Assembly (NCBI GenBank): GCA_944321125.1
Contig: CALUKD010000001.1
Coordinates: 277,733 to 341,732 of the forward strand
Reading direction: 5' to 3'
Length of the DNA: 64,000 nt
DNA from: Candidatus Butyricimonas faecavium
GTDB taxonomy: Bacteria; Bacteroidota; Bacteroidia; Bacteroidales; Marinifilaceae
Position numbers and translations under genes: made by a program. This document shows positions 19,758-29,297 of the stretch, one piece after another (positions within the stretch are counted from its first letter, which is position 1; each line of letters starts with the position of its first letter). The notes beneath the pieces were generated by a model. It was not told the DNA's origin, searched no databases, and saw only the letters and a list, made by a program, of their open reading frames with translations.

Positions 19758-21821
19758 TTATAATTGAAGAAACTGTTTATACCATTGTATATATTTAGGG
19801 TCTGTAAGAGCTTCCATAATCTCTTTTCCCCATGCCTCCCATTCATCTCTTCTTTCTGGTTCTACAACAAAAATATTTGCATATAAATCTGCGAACGGAA
19901 TATCTTCCGGCCTTAAACCTTTACAGGCCTTCTTATAATCCTTAACACTGCTAACCTTACTCTTAAATAATTTAGCTATATGGGCATAACAAAGCAGTTG
20001 CTGCGCATTTGGTATATTATATTGTTTAATAAATTGTATCGTTTTATTTATTTCATCAATAGAACATCTTGAGTTAGGCTTATAGAGGACACCGGACAGA
20101 TCTGAATAAATTTGATTTACCACAGTTTGATCCACCTTCTCTGTTCCTATCTTCTCTCTAAATTTTTGGATATGAGAAAATAAATAATTTTTCATATCAG
20201 AACTTATCATGGAAAATTGAGGGTTATACAACATCCAAAATTCAGGAGAAGTTCTCTGTTCATCATTAAGCGAAGCAAATAATTCCACGGCAATAAGCGA
20301 AGCTTTAGGACTAGCCAGTTCACTCAAGGATGCCAAATATTTAATCATGAATTCCGGAGACCGATTCCCCATGGCATATTTTGCCTCAAAAACTCCCGAT
20401 GCTTTATTGTCATCAAAAGCCTCTTTCAGCTGTTCAATAAAATTACCTTTCAATGCATTAGGTATCTTATGTCGGATATTGCCTTCCTCATCAATGATAA
20501 ACATTACATTAGGAACAACGATACCATATCTTCTAGCTATTTTCGGACCTTCTCCTTCTTCAATATTTACTTTATAATTTATAAAGAATTTGTTCAAATA
20601 ATCTGCCACTTCTTTTTGTGCAAAAAGTTTTTCATCTATCAGTTTTGAAGTTTGTCCATTATTATGGATATTCAAAAATATATATTTTTGTTCCAAGCCA
20701 GCTTGTACAATAACCTTTTCCCATGTTTCTAGATTCTCCCAATACACGCCATCATTTCCCATACGCCTAGAGGTGAAAGCAATTCTAGCTACATCGTTTT
20801 TTTCAACTTCGTCTTTAATACATTCCACTGTACGAAGAGCAATCTCACCTAATCTCTTTCGGGAATATGAAATGAATAACTTTGCTCCCTCGAATACCGT
20901 TCCCTTTTCCGTATCATCCAATACATTCAAACTTGCCTCAAGAACATCCAGAAAAACCTTCTCATCATAATTTCCACGGGCTTCAGCCAACTCCGTCATC
21001 TTCAAAAGAGCTTCTTTACGAGGCACATCGAGACTTTCAAGCAGCGATTTAATAGCTGAAATCTTTTCATATTTTTTTGCGGGTAACTGGTATACAATCA
21101 TCATGTTCAATTCAGTTATAAAAGAATTATAAATCAATTTACCAACCTCTTCTTTCCCGACTTCTTTTTCAAAATATTCCCGATTCGCACAAACAAATTT
21201 CATCTCCTCACCCTCTATGGCTGTTGCCCGTGAACGTAATAATGCCCAATAAGTCGAATTCAGCTTATCTTTTTCTGAAAGTTTGCTCCAAAGATCATCA
21301 CCCACGGTTTGAGCCTTCACCACATCACCAGAAACAGAAAGCAACTTCCAGTATGCCATTTGCTCCGTTTTATCCAATTTTCCTGCCTGCAACAAAGCTT
21401 CATATTCGGCAAGACTGCTTGCTTTCAAACCATTTTCAACATTCTCTATCAACTCTTTGAGAGACATCGCCCCAACAATTTTATATATCAATTTACCATC
21501 GGAATTGATAATCAAGAAAGTAGGATATGCATCAACCCCATATTGTTTACCAATAGTCGGTCCTTCGCCTTTCTCCATGTCGACTTTTACACAAACAAAA
21601 TTTTTATTGAAATACTCTCCGGCTTCTTTAAGTGTAAAAACATCATTAGCCATCATTTTACACGGACCGCACCACGAGGTATAACAGTCCAAAAATATGG
21701 GTTTATCCTCTACCTTTGCTTGCTCGCAAGCCTTCTTTAATGACAATTCCTGAAAACTTGTTTGAGCAAATAGAACCACGGAACTCAAGAGACCCCAAAA
21801 CACTAACAATAATTTTCTCAT
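19758..21821 (-). CDS. Exported two-domain thioredoxin-fold protein, second domain without CxxC
   Basis: 687 residues with signal peptide ending VVLFAQ. The first thioredoxin domain (about 22-140) has YTSWCGPCKMMA and the cis-proline region GVDAYPTFLI, so it can do disulfide chemistry in the periplasm. A helical, TPR-like stretch follows (about 150-360). A second thioredoxin-like domain (about 370-480) has the matching VEEGEGP.IARRYGI..PNVMFI pattern, but HNNGQTSK stands where CxxC should be, so it is probably non-redox. The C-terminal third is helical. It lies at the end of import locus 2, 24 bp after a single-domain relative, and probably serves a redox or scaffold role for that locus. Length far exceeds ordinary thioredoxins. 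Confidence 0.85.
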   Translation of the reverse strand: MRKLLLVFWGLLSSVVLFAQTSFQELSLKKACEQAKVEDKPIFLDCYTSWCGPCKMMANDVFTLKEAGEYFNKNFVCVKVDMEKGEGPTIGKQYGVDAYPTFLIINSDGKLIYKIVGAMSLKELIENVENGLKASSLAEYEALLQAGKLDKTEQMAYWKLLSVSGDVVKAQTVGDDLWSKLSEKDKLNSTYWALLRSRATAIEGEEMKFVCANREYFEKEVGKEEVGKLIYNSFITELNMMIVYQLPAKKYEKISAIKSLLESLDVPRKEALLKMTELAEARGNYDEKVFLDVLEASLNVLDDTEKGTVFEGAKLFISYSRKRLGEIALRTVECIKDEVEKNDVARIAFTSRRMGNDGVYWENLETWEKVIVQAGLEQKYIFLNIHNNGQTSKLIDEKLFAQKEVADYLNKFFINYKVNIEEGEGPKIARRYGIVVPNVMFIIDEEGNIRHKIPNALKGNFIEQLKEAFDDNKASGVFEAKYAMGNRSPEFMIKYLASLSELASPKASLIAVELFASLNDEQRTSPEFWMLYNPQFSMISSDMKNYLFSHIQKFREKIGTEKVDQTVVNQIYSDLSGVLYKPNSRCSIDEINKTIQFIKQYNIPNAQQLLCYAHIAKLFKSKVSSVKDYKKACKGLRPEDIPFADLYANIFVVEPERRDEWEAWGKEIMEALTDPKYIQWYKQFLQL

Positions 21822-21845
21822 TTTCTTTTATTTATAACATTAATT

Positions 21846-22946
21846 CTATTCTTTTTTTCTAGCATTAAGCATATTTCCTAGTCCGATTTGCAAAGGCCGA
21901 TGCTCTGTATGTTCATAGGTGTACTCATGTAACTTTATTACCCGCACATATTGTGCCTCTGTTCCAAAATTTGCGATAAAAATTGTTACCGGAAAATAAA
22001 ACCACACCAAATCCTCACCATCGATTTTCGGAAATTCTTTTTCACATAACACAAGTACTTTTTCTATTTTTTCCTTGTTTTCCTTATCTGCCCAAGCAGT
22101 ACGCAATGCTTGCGCTAAAGAGCCATAAACATCAAGACGTGTCCGAGAGTTAAAGTGATGGGGAGCCATCTGTTCTATAACTTTATCCAAATCATCCATT
22201 TTCTCTTTCCCTCGAATCATATCCCTTAATTTCATTTCAAAAGCTATCGAAATTCTTTCCAACACCTTTTCCTCTCCCATACTCTCACAAAATTGATCGA
22301 AATGAGCAAATAGGAAATCCATTGTTTCCGAACAAATAGGGGACAATATTTGATTATCGTAAATATACCAATACTCTCTATTCGATTTCTCAGCATCTGG
22401 AACCACTTTGAACAATTCCGTACAAACCTCTCGTGCCTCTGGAACCATTTGGGCTTTTAATAATTCCTGTAAATAATTGGATAAAAAAGGAGCTTCCCGG
22501 TTGCCCTCCTTATACTGTTTTCTTAAACTAGCAATAGAAGTCGACATAGCCTCTTCCACCATTTTTTTAAATTCTAACGGGTCAATTGTAGCTCCGACAA
22601 TTTGATTTTCTAATCCTTGATCAGTATTCAATAACAGGAATGTCGGATATGCCTGTACATTAAACTTTTCCTCTAGTTTTTTGCCATCTTCTTCCGCTCC
22701 CGTGTCATATTTTACACACACAAAATGTTTGTTCATAAACTCGCCCAATTGTACATTCGGGAATACATCAGTAGCCATAACTTTACAAGGGCCACACCAT
22801 GACGTATAAAGATCTACAAAAACCATTTTCCCTTCCGTTTTCGCTTTTTCACACGCTTCATTTAATGTCAATTTTTGGAAATTTGTCTGTCCGAAAGCCA
22901 GTACAGAACATAAAATTCCAACATAAATCAATAAAATTTTTTTCAT
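21846..22946 (-). CDS. Exported thioredoxin-fold protein of import locus 2
   Basis: 366 residues with signal peptide ending AFGQ. The N-terminal thioredoxin domain (about 22-140) carries YTSWCGPCKVMATDVF and the cis-proline NVQAYPTFLLLN. The C-terminal ~220 residues are helical with no motif I recognise. The start NFQKLTLNEACEKAKTEGK closely resembles that of the downstream two-domain protein, so the two are paralogues, probably arising by tandem duplication followed by growth of the downstream copy. Likely a periplasmic thiol-disulfide enzyme acting on proteins linked to locus 2. It is separated from the upstream lipoprotein gene by 125 bp containing a hairpin. Confidence 0.87.
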   Translation of the reverse strand: MKKILLIYVGILCSVLAFGQTNFQKLTLNEACEKAKTEGKMVFVDLYTSWCGPCKVMATDVFPNVQLGEFMNKHFVCVKYDTGAEEDGKKLEEKFNVQAYPTFLLLNTDQGLENQIVGATIDPLEFKKMVEEAMSTSIASLRKQYKEGNREAPFLSNYLQELLKAQMVPEAREVCTELFKVVPDAEKSNREYWYIYDNQILSPICSETMDFLFAHFDQFCESMGEEKVLERISIAFEMKLRDMIRGKEKMDDLDKVIEQMAPHHFNSRTRLDVYGSLAQALRTAWADKENKEKIEKVLVLCEKEFPKIDGEDLVWFYFPVTIFIANFGTEAQYVRVIKLHEYTYEHTEHRPLQIGLGNMLNARKKE

Positions 22947-23012
22947 TTCAGTTCATTCTAAATTATACAATACAAAACATCTTTTTCCCAATTCAGACCG
23001 TATGTTTCCCAA

Positions 23013-23037
23013 TGGAAGAGAGTTTAGCTCTCTTCCA
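23013..23037 (-). terminator. Hairpin between the locus 2 lipoprotein gene and the thioredoxin genes
   Basis: A perfect 10-bp inverted repeat (TGGAAGAGAG / CTCTCTTCCA) with a 5-base loop, 35 bases after the lipoprotein stop. The - strand tail (TTGGGAAAC) is not U-rich, so partial termination or mRNA stabilisation is possible. Confidence 0.5.
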
Positions 23038-23071
23038 CAAGCAATAATATTTTATAAGTGAATTACAATAT

Positions 23072-23968
23072 CTATATCGAAATCCCTATTGCCTCTAATA
23101 CTGACACCATAATTCTATACTTTGTCATCACGGCATCAAACGCCCCGTACAAATTTTCAAACTCTTCCGGCGTATAAGTAAATATTGCACTAATATACAT
23201 ACCGACATCTTGAGTTTCCGTAGGCATATTATTATAATCATTAGGATTAGGGTCTTTTAAGAAACCTACAGTTCTCGGGTCAGAAAATTCATATCTATTG
23301 TAAAAATACCAACCAGCACAACCATACAGTTCTTCTGTATAGCAACTACGTGTTGTCTGATAAAACATGGTCAACTCTTCAGTATAGGCGGCAATCGGCG
23401 TGGCAAGAACTGCATTGAGTACAGCCCCTTTCATATTTAAACGCTCAACTTCACTCATATTCTTCAATTCAGGGACACGAGAAATCAATACCGTATTCAA
23501 TCCTTTAAAAGCCTCATTGCTTATTGCCGTATTATAAGGAGTTAAAGATTTTAACAATAAAAAGCTACGGACCTTAATACTTTCTGACAGAACAGGTATG
23601 ATCTCTTCTCGTAAAAACTCAAGCCCGTCAATGACATTCTCCCTCGGGCACAACTCATAGGAACTAAACGGATTGGGAGTTTCTGTTCCTCCCAAAGCAG
23701 ATGAGCCAAACTGCAAGATTTCATAATGTATATAAGAATTACCCCAGTTATCTACACGGGTTTCTTGCCCGATCGTATCGTTATAAAACACGGGAATCCC
23801 TGTTTCCACGTAGAATTGATAAATCGCTTGATCCACCGGATCATCCGAACTTTCAATCGTGAACCAATCTTTACCAAGATTGGAAGGAGTCAAATGATCT
23901 TCTTTGTCACACGCCGTGAACAACACGGACAAAAGCAATAATACATAAAGGGATTTATTTTTTCTCAT
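23072..23968 (-). CDS. Locus 2 lipoprotein, resembles SusCD-associated zinc-hydrolase lipoproteins but lacks HExxH
   Basis: About 298 residues starting MRKNKSLYVLLLL, with lipobox LFTAC followed by DKED, an acidic surface-export-like stretch. The TTG at 23974 would overlap the susD stop; the ATG at 23968 is a better start. The segment VDQAIYQFYVETGIPVFYND resembles the start of putative zinc metallohydrolase lipoproteins that sit after SusD genes. I see no HExxH or HExxxH anywhere, so it may be a non-catalytic relative or a substrate-binding protein. It follows susD by 2 bp. The family suggestion is tentative; being a surface lipoprotein of the import locus is well supported. Confidence 0.6.
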   Translation of the reverse strand: MRKNKSLYVLLLLSVLFTACDKEDHLTPSNLGKDWFTIESSDDPVDQAIYQFYVETGIPVFYNDTIGQETRVDNWGNSYIHYEILQFGSSALGGTETPNPFSSYELCPRENVIDGLEFLREEIIPVLSESIKVRSFLLLKSLTPYNTAISNEAFKGLNTVLISRVPELKNMSEVERLNMKGAVLNAVLATPIAAYTEELTMFYQTTRSCYTEELYGCAGWYFYNRYEFSDPRTVGFLKDPNPNDYNNMPTETQDVGMYISAIFTYTPEEFENLYGAFDAVMTKYRIMVSVLEAIGISI

Positions 23969-23970
23969 AA

Positions 23971-25563
23971 TCAATTTCTTTGAAGTTCTCTATTCGGGCG
24001 AATTTCGTTCTGAAGTTCTCCCCTGTTAAATTCAATAGCATAGTTCGGAATCGGGATAATCCAAGCTGCACGATCTTTCGTGTAAGCATTCAATTCATAA
24101 TAACCATTCTCATACCAAGTCCGTGAATTTGATTCATAAGCATTATTCTGGTGACGGATACTGAAATTATCCGGAAGAGGACGAATACTGTTTACGGCAT
24201 AGCGTCGTAAATCAAACCAACGATGTCCCTCGAAACAAAGCTCTCGACGGCGCTCATCACGAATAAAATCAATCAATGCCCCTCCCGTTTCCGTTACAGA
24301 TGGAGCTATCGCAAACCGTTTGGAACGCAACTTCTCCAACTCGATCTTCGCATCTCCATCCCGGTTCAACATCGCCAAAGCCTCTGCCTTATTCAAAATC
24401 ACCTCCGGTAAACGAATCAAAAAATCCGATCCAATCTCATCATTATCATTATAATCCGTCCAAGTCTTATATTTATCAGGAATAGCCGCATTCAAAGAAT
24501 TTTTAAAAAAAGAGGTTCTACGCAAATCCCCATCATCATAACATTTTAATAAATCTTCAGACACTTGGTACGAAAGGGCTTGAGCTGGATATGTATAATC
24601 CGGATTCGGATTATTCCAATCGGACGAATAACTCAAGAAGGTCTCAACAACAGCATTTCCCCCTTGTGTGAAAATCGTTTCGGGCGATGTCCAAGAGATC
24701 ACATTTTGTCCTTCAGTCCAACTATTCAAATCCATCACCGAATAAATTCCGGACATCGCATTGTCGGCTGCAGCAATACACTCCTCATATTCTTCCATAT
24801 ACAAATACACTCTCGATAACAGTGCATTAACGGCAACCTCCCCAACCCGTAATGTAGAGGAAGGCACAAAACCTTCCAAACAAACAGCAGCACGTTTAAG
24901 ATCTGTAACAATTTGCGAATACACTGCTTCCACCGAATTTCGGCTAAAATATTTATCCTCTATATACTCCGTGATTTTTAAAGGCACACCAGCATCCTGT
25001 GATGCAGTAGCCTTGCTATAAGGCATTCCATAGATATTTACCAACAGGAAGTAATAACCAGCCCGAAGAAAACGCGCTTCACCTTCCACCCTGTTTAACA
25101 ATTCAATATCCTCTTCTTTTGAACGGAATTCATCAGCCATGTAAATGATGGAATTCAATACCCCTATACTCTTATAAAATCGTTCCCAATCATTATCCCT
25201 ATACTGGGCATTCTCCAAAGTCAAAAATGGATCGGGTCCCCACTGATAAAAAGATCCCAGTACATTACGCGGGTAATTCGAAGTATAAGGTAATCCACCC
25301 TCCACGAACTCCTCCGCATCATCGTCCATCACGTGTAACCATGGATAATTCATCGTAAGCCCGTCACTATAGCTCATTGTTTCTTGAGTATTAGAGCTAA
25401 CGTTCGGGGATTGCATAAAACATTCTCCTCTAAGTAGCTCGTCTAAATCCTGTGCTGTAGTCGCATAACGCTGATTCTGCGAATATTCTTCCAAGAAATC
25501 ACCACAAGAACCAAGACTAAGGGTAAGCACACCGAATATATAAATTAAAACTCTTCTTTTCAT
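23971..25563 (-). CDS. SusD/RagB-family surface lipoprotein (locus 2)
   Basis: 530 residues with lipobox LGSC followed by GDFLEEYSQNQRYATTAQDLDEL, the usual SusD start. The middle has VEGEARFLRAGYYFLLVNIYG, and the C-terminus carries FIRDERRRELCFEGHRWFDLRRYA, a hallmark SusD motif. It works as the ligand-binding lid of the SusC encoded 10 bp upstream. It differs in sequence from the locus 1 and locus 3 SusD proteins, which resemble each other more, so locus 2 probably takes a different substrate. The gene is in an operon with susC upstream and the lipoprotein gene 2 bp downstream. Confidence 0.94.
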   Translation of the reverse strand: MKRRVLIYIFGVLTLSLGSCGDFLEEYSQNQRYATTAQDLDELLRGECFMQSPNVSSNTQETMSYSDGLTMNYPWLHVMDDDAEEFVEGGLPYTSNYPRNVLGSFYQWGPDPFLTLENAQYRDNDWERFYKSIGVLNSIIYMADEFRSKEEDIELLNRVEGEARFLRAGYYFLLVNIYGMPYSKATASQDAGVPLKITEYIEDKYFSRNSVEAVYSQIVTDLKRAAVCLEGFVPSSTLRVGEVAVNALLSRVYLYMEEYEECIAAADNAMSGIYSVMDLNSWTEGQNVISWTSPETIFTQGGNAVVETFLSYSSDWNNPNPDYTYPAQALSYQVSEDLLKCYDDGDLRRTSFFKNSLNAAIPDKYKTWTDYNDNDEIGSDFLIRLPEVILNKAEALAMLNRDGDAKIELEKLRSKRFAIAPSVTETGGALIDFIRDERRRELCFEGHRWFDLRRYAVNSIRPLPDNFSIRHQNNAYESNSRTWYENGYYELNAYTKDRAAWIIPIPNYAIEFNRGELQNEIRPNRELQRN

Positions 25564-25573
25564 CGCTCAAGTT

Positions 25574-28500
25574 TTAGAAAGTGATACTAATATTACATGA
25601 GTAAGTCGGACGTACCGAAAGATTTACATTCGGCGACGAACCTGATTGAGTAGGATCCTGTCCCCGTAACTTCTTATGGGCTATCGTGAATAAGTTAGTC
25701 CCCGTCAGATTGATATAAGCAGACTCAAGTCCTAATTTCTTGCAAAATCGATCATCCACGTTATAACGGAAAGAAAGTGACGACAACCGCAAGTAATCTC
25801 CACTTACCACCCGGATATCCGAATTGTCATACATTTCGTAAATATTAGATGCGATTTTATGTGTCCTATTTGTGCCGCTATTCCACCACGGATTAGCATG
25901 GGTTCCCGCAACTGTATTCAACGCAGGAATATTGGTATAATTCTCGTCACCCGGTTTTCTCCAACGGTTTACAAACTCCCGTCGCAAATTACTTGACGGA
26001 TTGGGATTAGTTGTCCCATATTCGGTACATAACTTTAGTAAACGAATTTTATTACCCAAGCTATAAGTCAGATTAAATGACAAACCGAAGTTCCGATATC
26101 CCAAATAATTCGAGATCCCTCCTTGGAGATAAGGCTCACGCCGTCCTGATCTCTCCATTACCTCCAAAAAGACATCTTCCCGTTCCATATTGTTATACTT
26201 TTTACTCAACTCTTCTTGCAATTCATCCTCAGCCCCGTAAAAAATAGGAGACCCGTCCACCGGACTCAATCCTTTAAAGCGGTATGAATAAAATGTATTC
26301 AATGGCTCCCCGGCAATCTCCACATCACCTGTCAACATATCGGTATACTCGATCTCATCCCGCAACACGTTATTTCGATTATTTATCGCACTATTTACCA
26401 ACTCATTCAACACCTGCCCTAGTTGGGGATCAATACGCCAAACAAATCCTCTCTTTCCTCCATCTAAACCGACACGATTGATAGGGGTAAAATTCAAGCT
26501 TACCTCTATTCCCTTGTTTACAAGTGTTCCACTATTTACCACGTATTGCGTGGTTCCATTGATCTCAGAAATCGTTTTGGTTAAAAATGCATCCCGTGTC
26601 TTTTTATAATACCAAGAAACCGAACCGTTAATCTTATTCTTCAAAAGCGAAAAATCCAATGTCGCATTCGTGGACGCCGTCTTTTCCCACCTTAAATCAG
26701 GATTTGGATAATGAGATACTTTCGAATGAAATTCACCATATTTCCCGGCATAATCAGCCTCTTGCCGAATAATCATATTCGGAGTCTGATTACTTAACAT
26801 ATTTCCTTGATAACCAAAAGAACCTCTTAACGCCATGTCATCTATCCAATCAACAGATCTCAAAATATCTTGCTTCATATTCCAACGACCTGACAACGCC
26901 CAAATCGGCATCATTCGATCATTCGCTCGTGATCCGAACAAATTGGAAGCCTCTCCCCGGATATGTAAATTCACCATATATCGATTGTCATAATCGTATC
27001 CAGCCATCGCATACCATGCTATCGAATTCGTCAAATTTTCTGTGATAATACCTAAAGCGTTAGCACTTGCCATAAATTGATTATAATATCCCGTGTAAGT
27101 TTGAGGGATAGAAGAGAACAATTTACCCCTATCTTTACGATATCCCCGCCGAGTGATATTAAAACCATCATATCTTTGAGAATTCAATTCCAATCCAGCA
27201 GAACCACTTACATTATGCTTCCCGTCTTTGCCCACGTTCTTGGTATAATTCGCTTGGACCCGTGCCATCCAATTCGTATTACGAACCTCACTCTTACGTA
27301 ATTCTCCACCGACAGGACACATATCGTTTCGTTCTGTCTGGTCTGCACGCAACTGATGTACATAATAAGTATTCTCCGTGAAATAAATCTCCTGATTCGT
27401 ATTATTTACCGCATAAGATAGTGTTCCCTCCAATTTCAAATCATCAATAACGTTGTAACTAACATGTGCCTGCATATTAATCGCATTACCCTTGGATTCA
27501 TCTCCAGAATTATCCATCTCGTTTAATATATTGAAATTGTATACCGGCATAGAACCATTCGTTCGCTGATAAAAATAACGGGAACCATCGGGATTAAAGG
27601 CTGGAATGGCACGACTCATATTATAAGCATAATCCAAAACACCTAATTCCGAAGGATTATAATCTCGGCTTGATACATTTCCCTGAAGCTGAAAACGTGC
27701 CGAAAAACGCTCATAATTAGCCGTTAAGTTCAATGTCGTCGAATATCGCTTGTTATTCTCGCCTTTTATTGCTCCATTCTCATCGCTCATCCCAAGAGAT
27801 GCATAATAGCGGATATTGGCAGAACCACCCGACAGACTCAGCGTGTGGCTATGTGAAAACACATCCTGACAAACAATATCGAACCAATCCGTATTCAATG
27901 TTTCATAATATGCAACCAACCGATTATATTCATTATAATCAATCACACAGTTGTAATAATCTTGCACCACAGCCTCATATCCGACCCAACTATCCACATT
28001 GTTATAATAAACACCCCGTTCTACCAACTCACGGGAAACATCAACTCTTTCCTTCGAATTCATCAGGTATATAGCTCGGTCACTGTAACGCGGACGCCGC
28101 GTAAAAGACCCTGTCCCGGAATAAGTCACACTAGGAGGACCGGTTTTTCCTTTCTTCGTTGTAATCACAATCACTCCGTTTCCCGCTTTCGCCCCGTAAA
28201 GAGCCGTTGCGGAAGCATCTTTCAGCACGTCAATCTGTTCTATATCATTAGGATTCAATCCCGAAATTGCATTTCCCAACAGGTTCACGAAATCCAAATC
28301 ATTAATCTGAGCAGGATCCACGTTCACCGGATCGGTCAAGACCACTCCATCCAACACCCACAATGGCTCTCTATTACCCAATACTGTCGAAGTTCCCCGT
28401 ATTCTCAATTTCGGAGCGGCACCCACCTGTCCAGAGTTTTGCATGAAAATCATGCCGGGAATTCGACCTTCCAACATTTGGTCAATAGTATTCACTCCTG

Positions 28501-29218
28501 CCACTTTAATATCATCCATTTTGATAGTTTGCACAGCACTCGTCAATTTACGTTTATCAATATTCTGATACCCGGTTCTCACAACAACTTCTTCCAATTG
28601 CTCTGTAGACTCTTTTAAAACCACATGAATTGAATCCTGACCAGTGTACTTTATTTCTTGGGTTTCCATCCCTATAAACGAAAAAAGCAAGGACACATTT
28701 TGCATTTTGGGCAATGTTAAAGAAAATCTCCCATTTACATCTGTTGACGTACCTAAAGTTAAACCCTTCACAATAACCGTCACCCCAGGTAATGGTTGTT
28801 TTTTCTCATCGGTCACCTTTCCAATAATACGTACCTCTTTTTCCTCATTTTTTACTTCGCCCGGAACAATAATAATAACACCTTGTTCTATTCGATAAGA
28901 TAAATTCACTTTACTCAAAAGAGCATCCAACACCTGTTCCAATTCTTCATCAACAAATTTTACAGACACATCTTTCACTTTTTTCAATTCATTGTGATTG
29001 AAAAAAAACTTATAACCTGTTTGCTGACGCAATTCTTGAATGATTTCCAACATACTTGCTTTCTCAAAATCCAGACTTATTTTTTTTTGAGAAAAACCAC
29101 TTGCAGAAACTTTCAACAATAGAAACAATGTAAAAACACATATTAATTTCATAACCAGAAACCATTTTTTTACACATACACCCCTTACAGGGATGCCATC
29201 ATCTCGTTTTTTTTGCAT
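25574..29218 (-). CDS. SusC/RagA TonB-dependent outer-membrane transporter with STN domain (locus 2)
   Basis: 1214 residues, the longest of the three SusC proteins. Order: a basic leader then signal helix (LICVFTLFLLLKVSASGFSQ), STN domain (about 45-120), carboxypeptidase-regulatory-like domain (about 130-210, IIGKVTDEKKQPLPGVTVIV), TonB plug (from about 220; IDVLKDASATALYGAKAGNG), then the barrel ending SCNISITF. Its STN domain should contact the periplasmic part of the FecR encoded upstream and trigger the adjacent sigma factor when loaded with substrate. A hairpin lies between fecR and this gene. Identity is secure; the substrate is unknown. Confidence 0.95.
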   Translation of the reverse strand: MQKKRDDGIPVRGVCVKKWFLVMKLICVFTLFLLLKVSASGFSQKKISLDFEKASMLEIIQELRQQTGYKFFFNHNELKKVKDVSVKFVDEELEQVLDALLSKVNLSYRIEQGVIIIVPGEVKNEEKEVRIIGKVTDEKKQPLPGVTVIVKGLTLGTSTDVNGRFSLTLPKMQNVSLLFSFIGMETQEIKYTGQDSIHVVLKESTEQLEEVVVRTGYQNIDKRKLTSAVQTIKMDDIKVAGVNTIDQMLEGRIPGMIFMQNSGQVGAAPKLRIRGTSTVLGNREPLWVLDGVVLTDPVNVDPAQINDLDFVNLLGNAISGLNPNDIEQIDVLKDASATALYGAKAGNGVIVITTKKGKTGPPSVTYSGTGSFTRRPRYSDRAIYLMNSKERVDVSRELVERGVYYNNVDSWVGYEAVVQDYYNCVIDYNEYNRLVAYYETLNTDWFDIVCQDVFSHSHTLSLSGGSANIRYYASLGMSDENGAIKGENNKRYSTTLNLTANYERFSARFQLQGNVSSRDYNPSELGVLDYAYNMSRAIPAFNPDGSRYFYQRTNGSMPVYNFNILNEMDNSGDESKGNAINMQAHVSYNVIDDLKLEGTLSYAVNNTNQEIYFTENTYYVHQLRADQTERNDMCPVGGELRKSEVRNTNWMARVQANYTKNVGKDGKHNVSGSAGLELNSQRYDGFNITRRGYRKDRGKLFSSIPQTYTGYYNQFMASANALGIITENLTNSIAWYAMAGYDYDNRYMVNLHIRGEASNLFGSRANDRMMPIWALSGRWNMKQDILRSVDWIDDMALRGSFGYQGNMLSNQTPNMIIRQEADYAGKYGEFHSKVSHYPNPDLRWEKTASTNATLDFSLLKNKINGSVSWYYKKTRDAFLTKTISEINGTTQYVVNSGTLVNKGIEVSLNFTPINRVGLDGGKRGFVWRIDPQLGQVLNELVNSAINNRNNVLRDEIEYTDMLTGDVEIAGEPLNTFYSYRFKGLSPVDGSPIFYGAEDELQEELSKKYNNMEREDVFLEVMERSGRREPYLQGGISNYLGYRNFGLSFNLTYSLGNKIRLLKLCTEYGTTNPNPSSNLRREFVNRWRKPGDENYTNIPALNTVAGTHANPWWNSGTNRTHKIASNIYEMYDNSDIRVVSGDYLRLSSLSFRYNVDDRFCKKLGLESAYINLTGTNLFTIAHKKLRGQDPTQSGSSPNVNLSVRPTYSCNISITF

Positions 29219-29265
29219 ACATTTGTCTTGTTAATGTAAAGATTACTATATTTTATTAACACATT

Positions 29266-29297
29266 GACCGGCTAGGTGGTCCCAACACCTACCGGTT
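29266..29297 (-). terminator. fecR-susC junction hairpin, locus 2 (attenuator or processing stem)
   Basis: GC-rich stem ACCGG-C-TAGGTG / CACCTACCGGT with one bulged C and a 7-base loop, overlapping the last bases of fecR. It is followed on the - strand by CAATGTGTTAATAAAATATAG rather than a U-run. It sits at the same position as the hairpins of loci 1 and 3. Confidence 0.6.
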
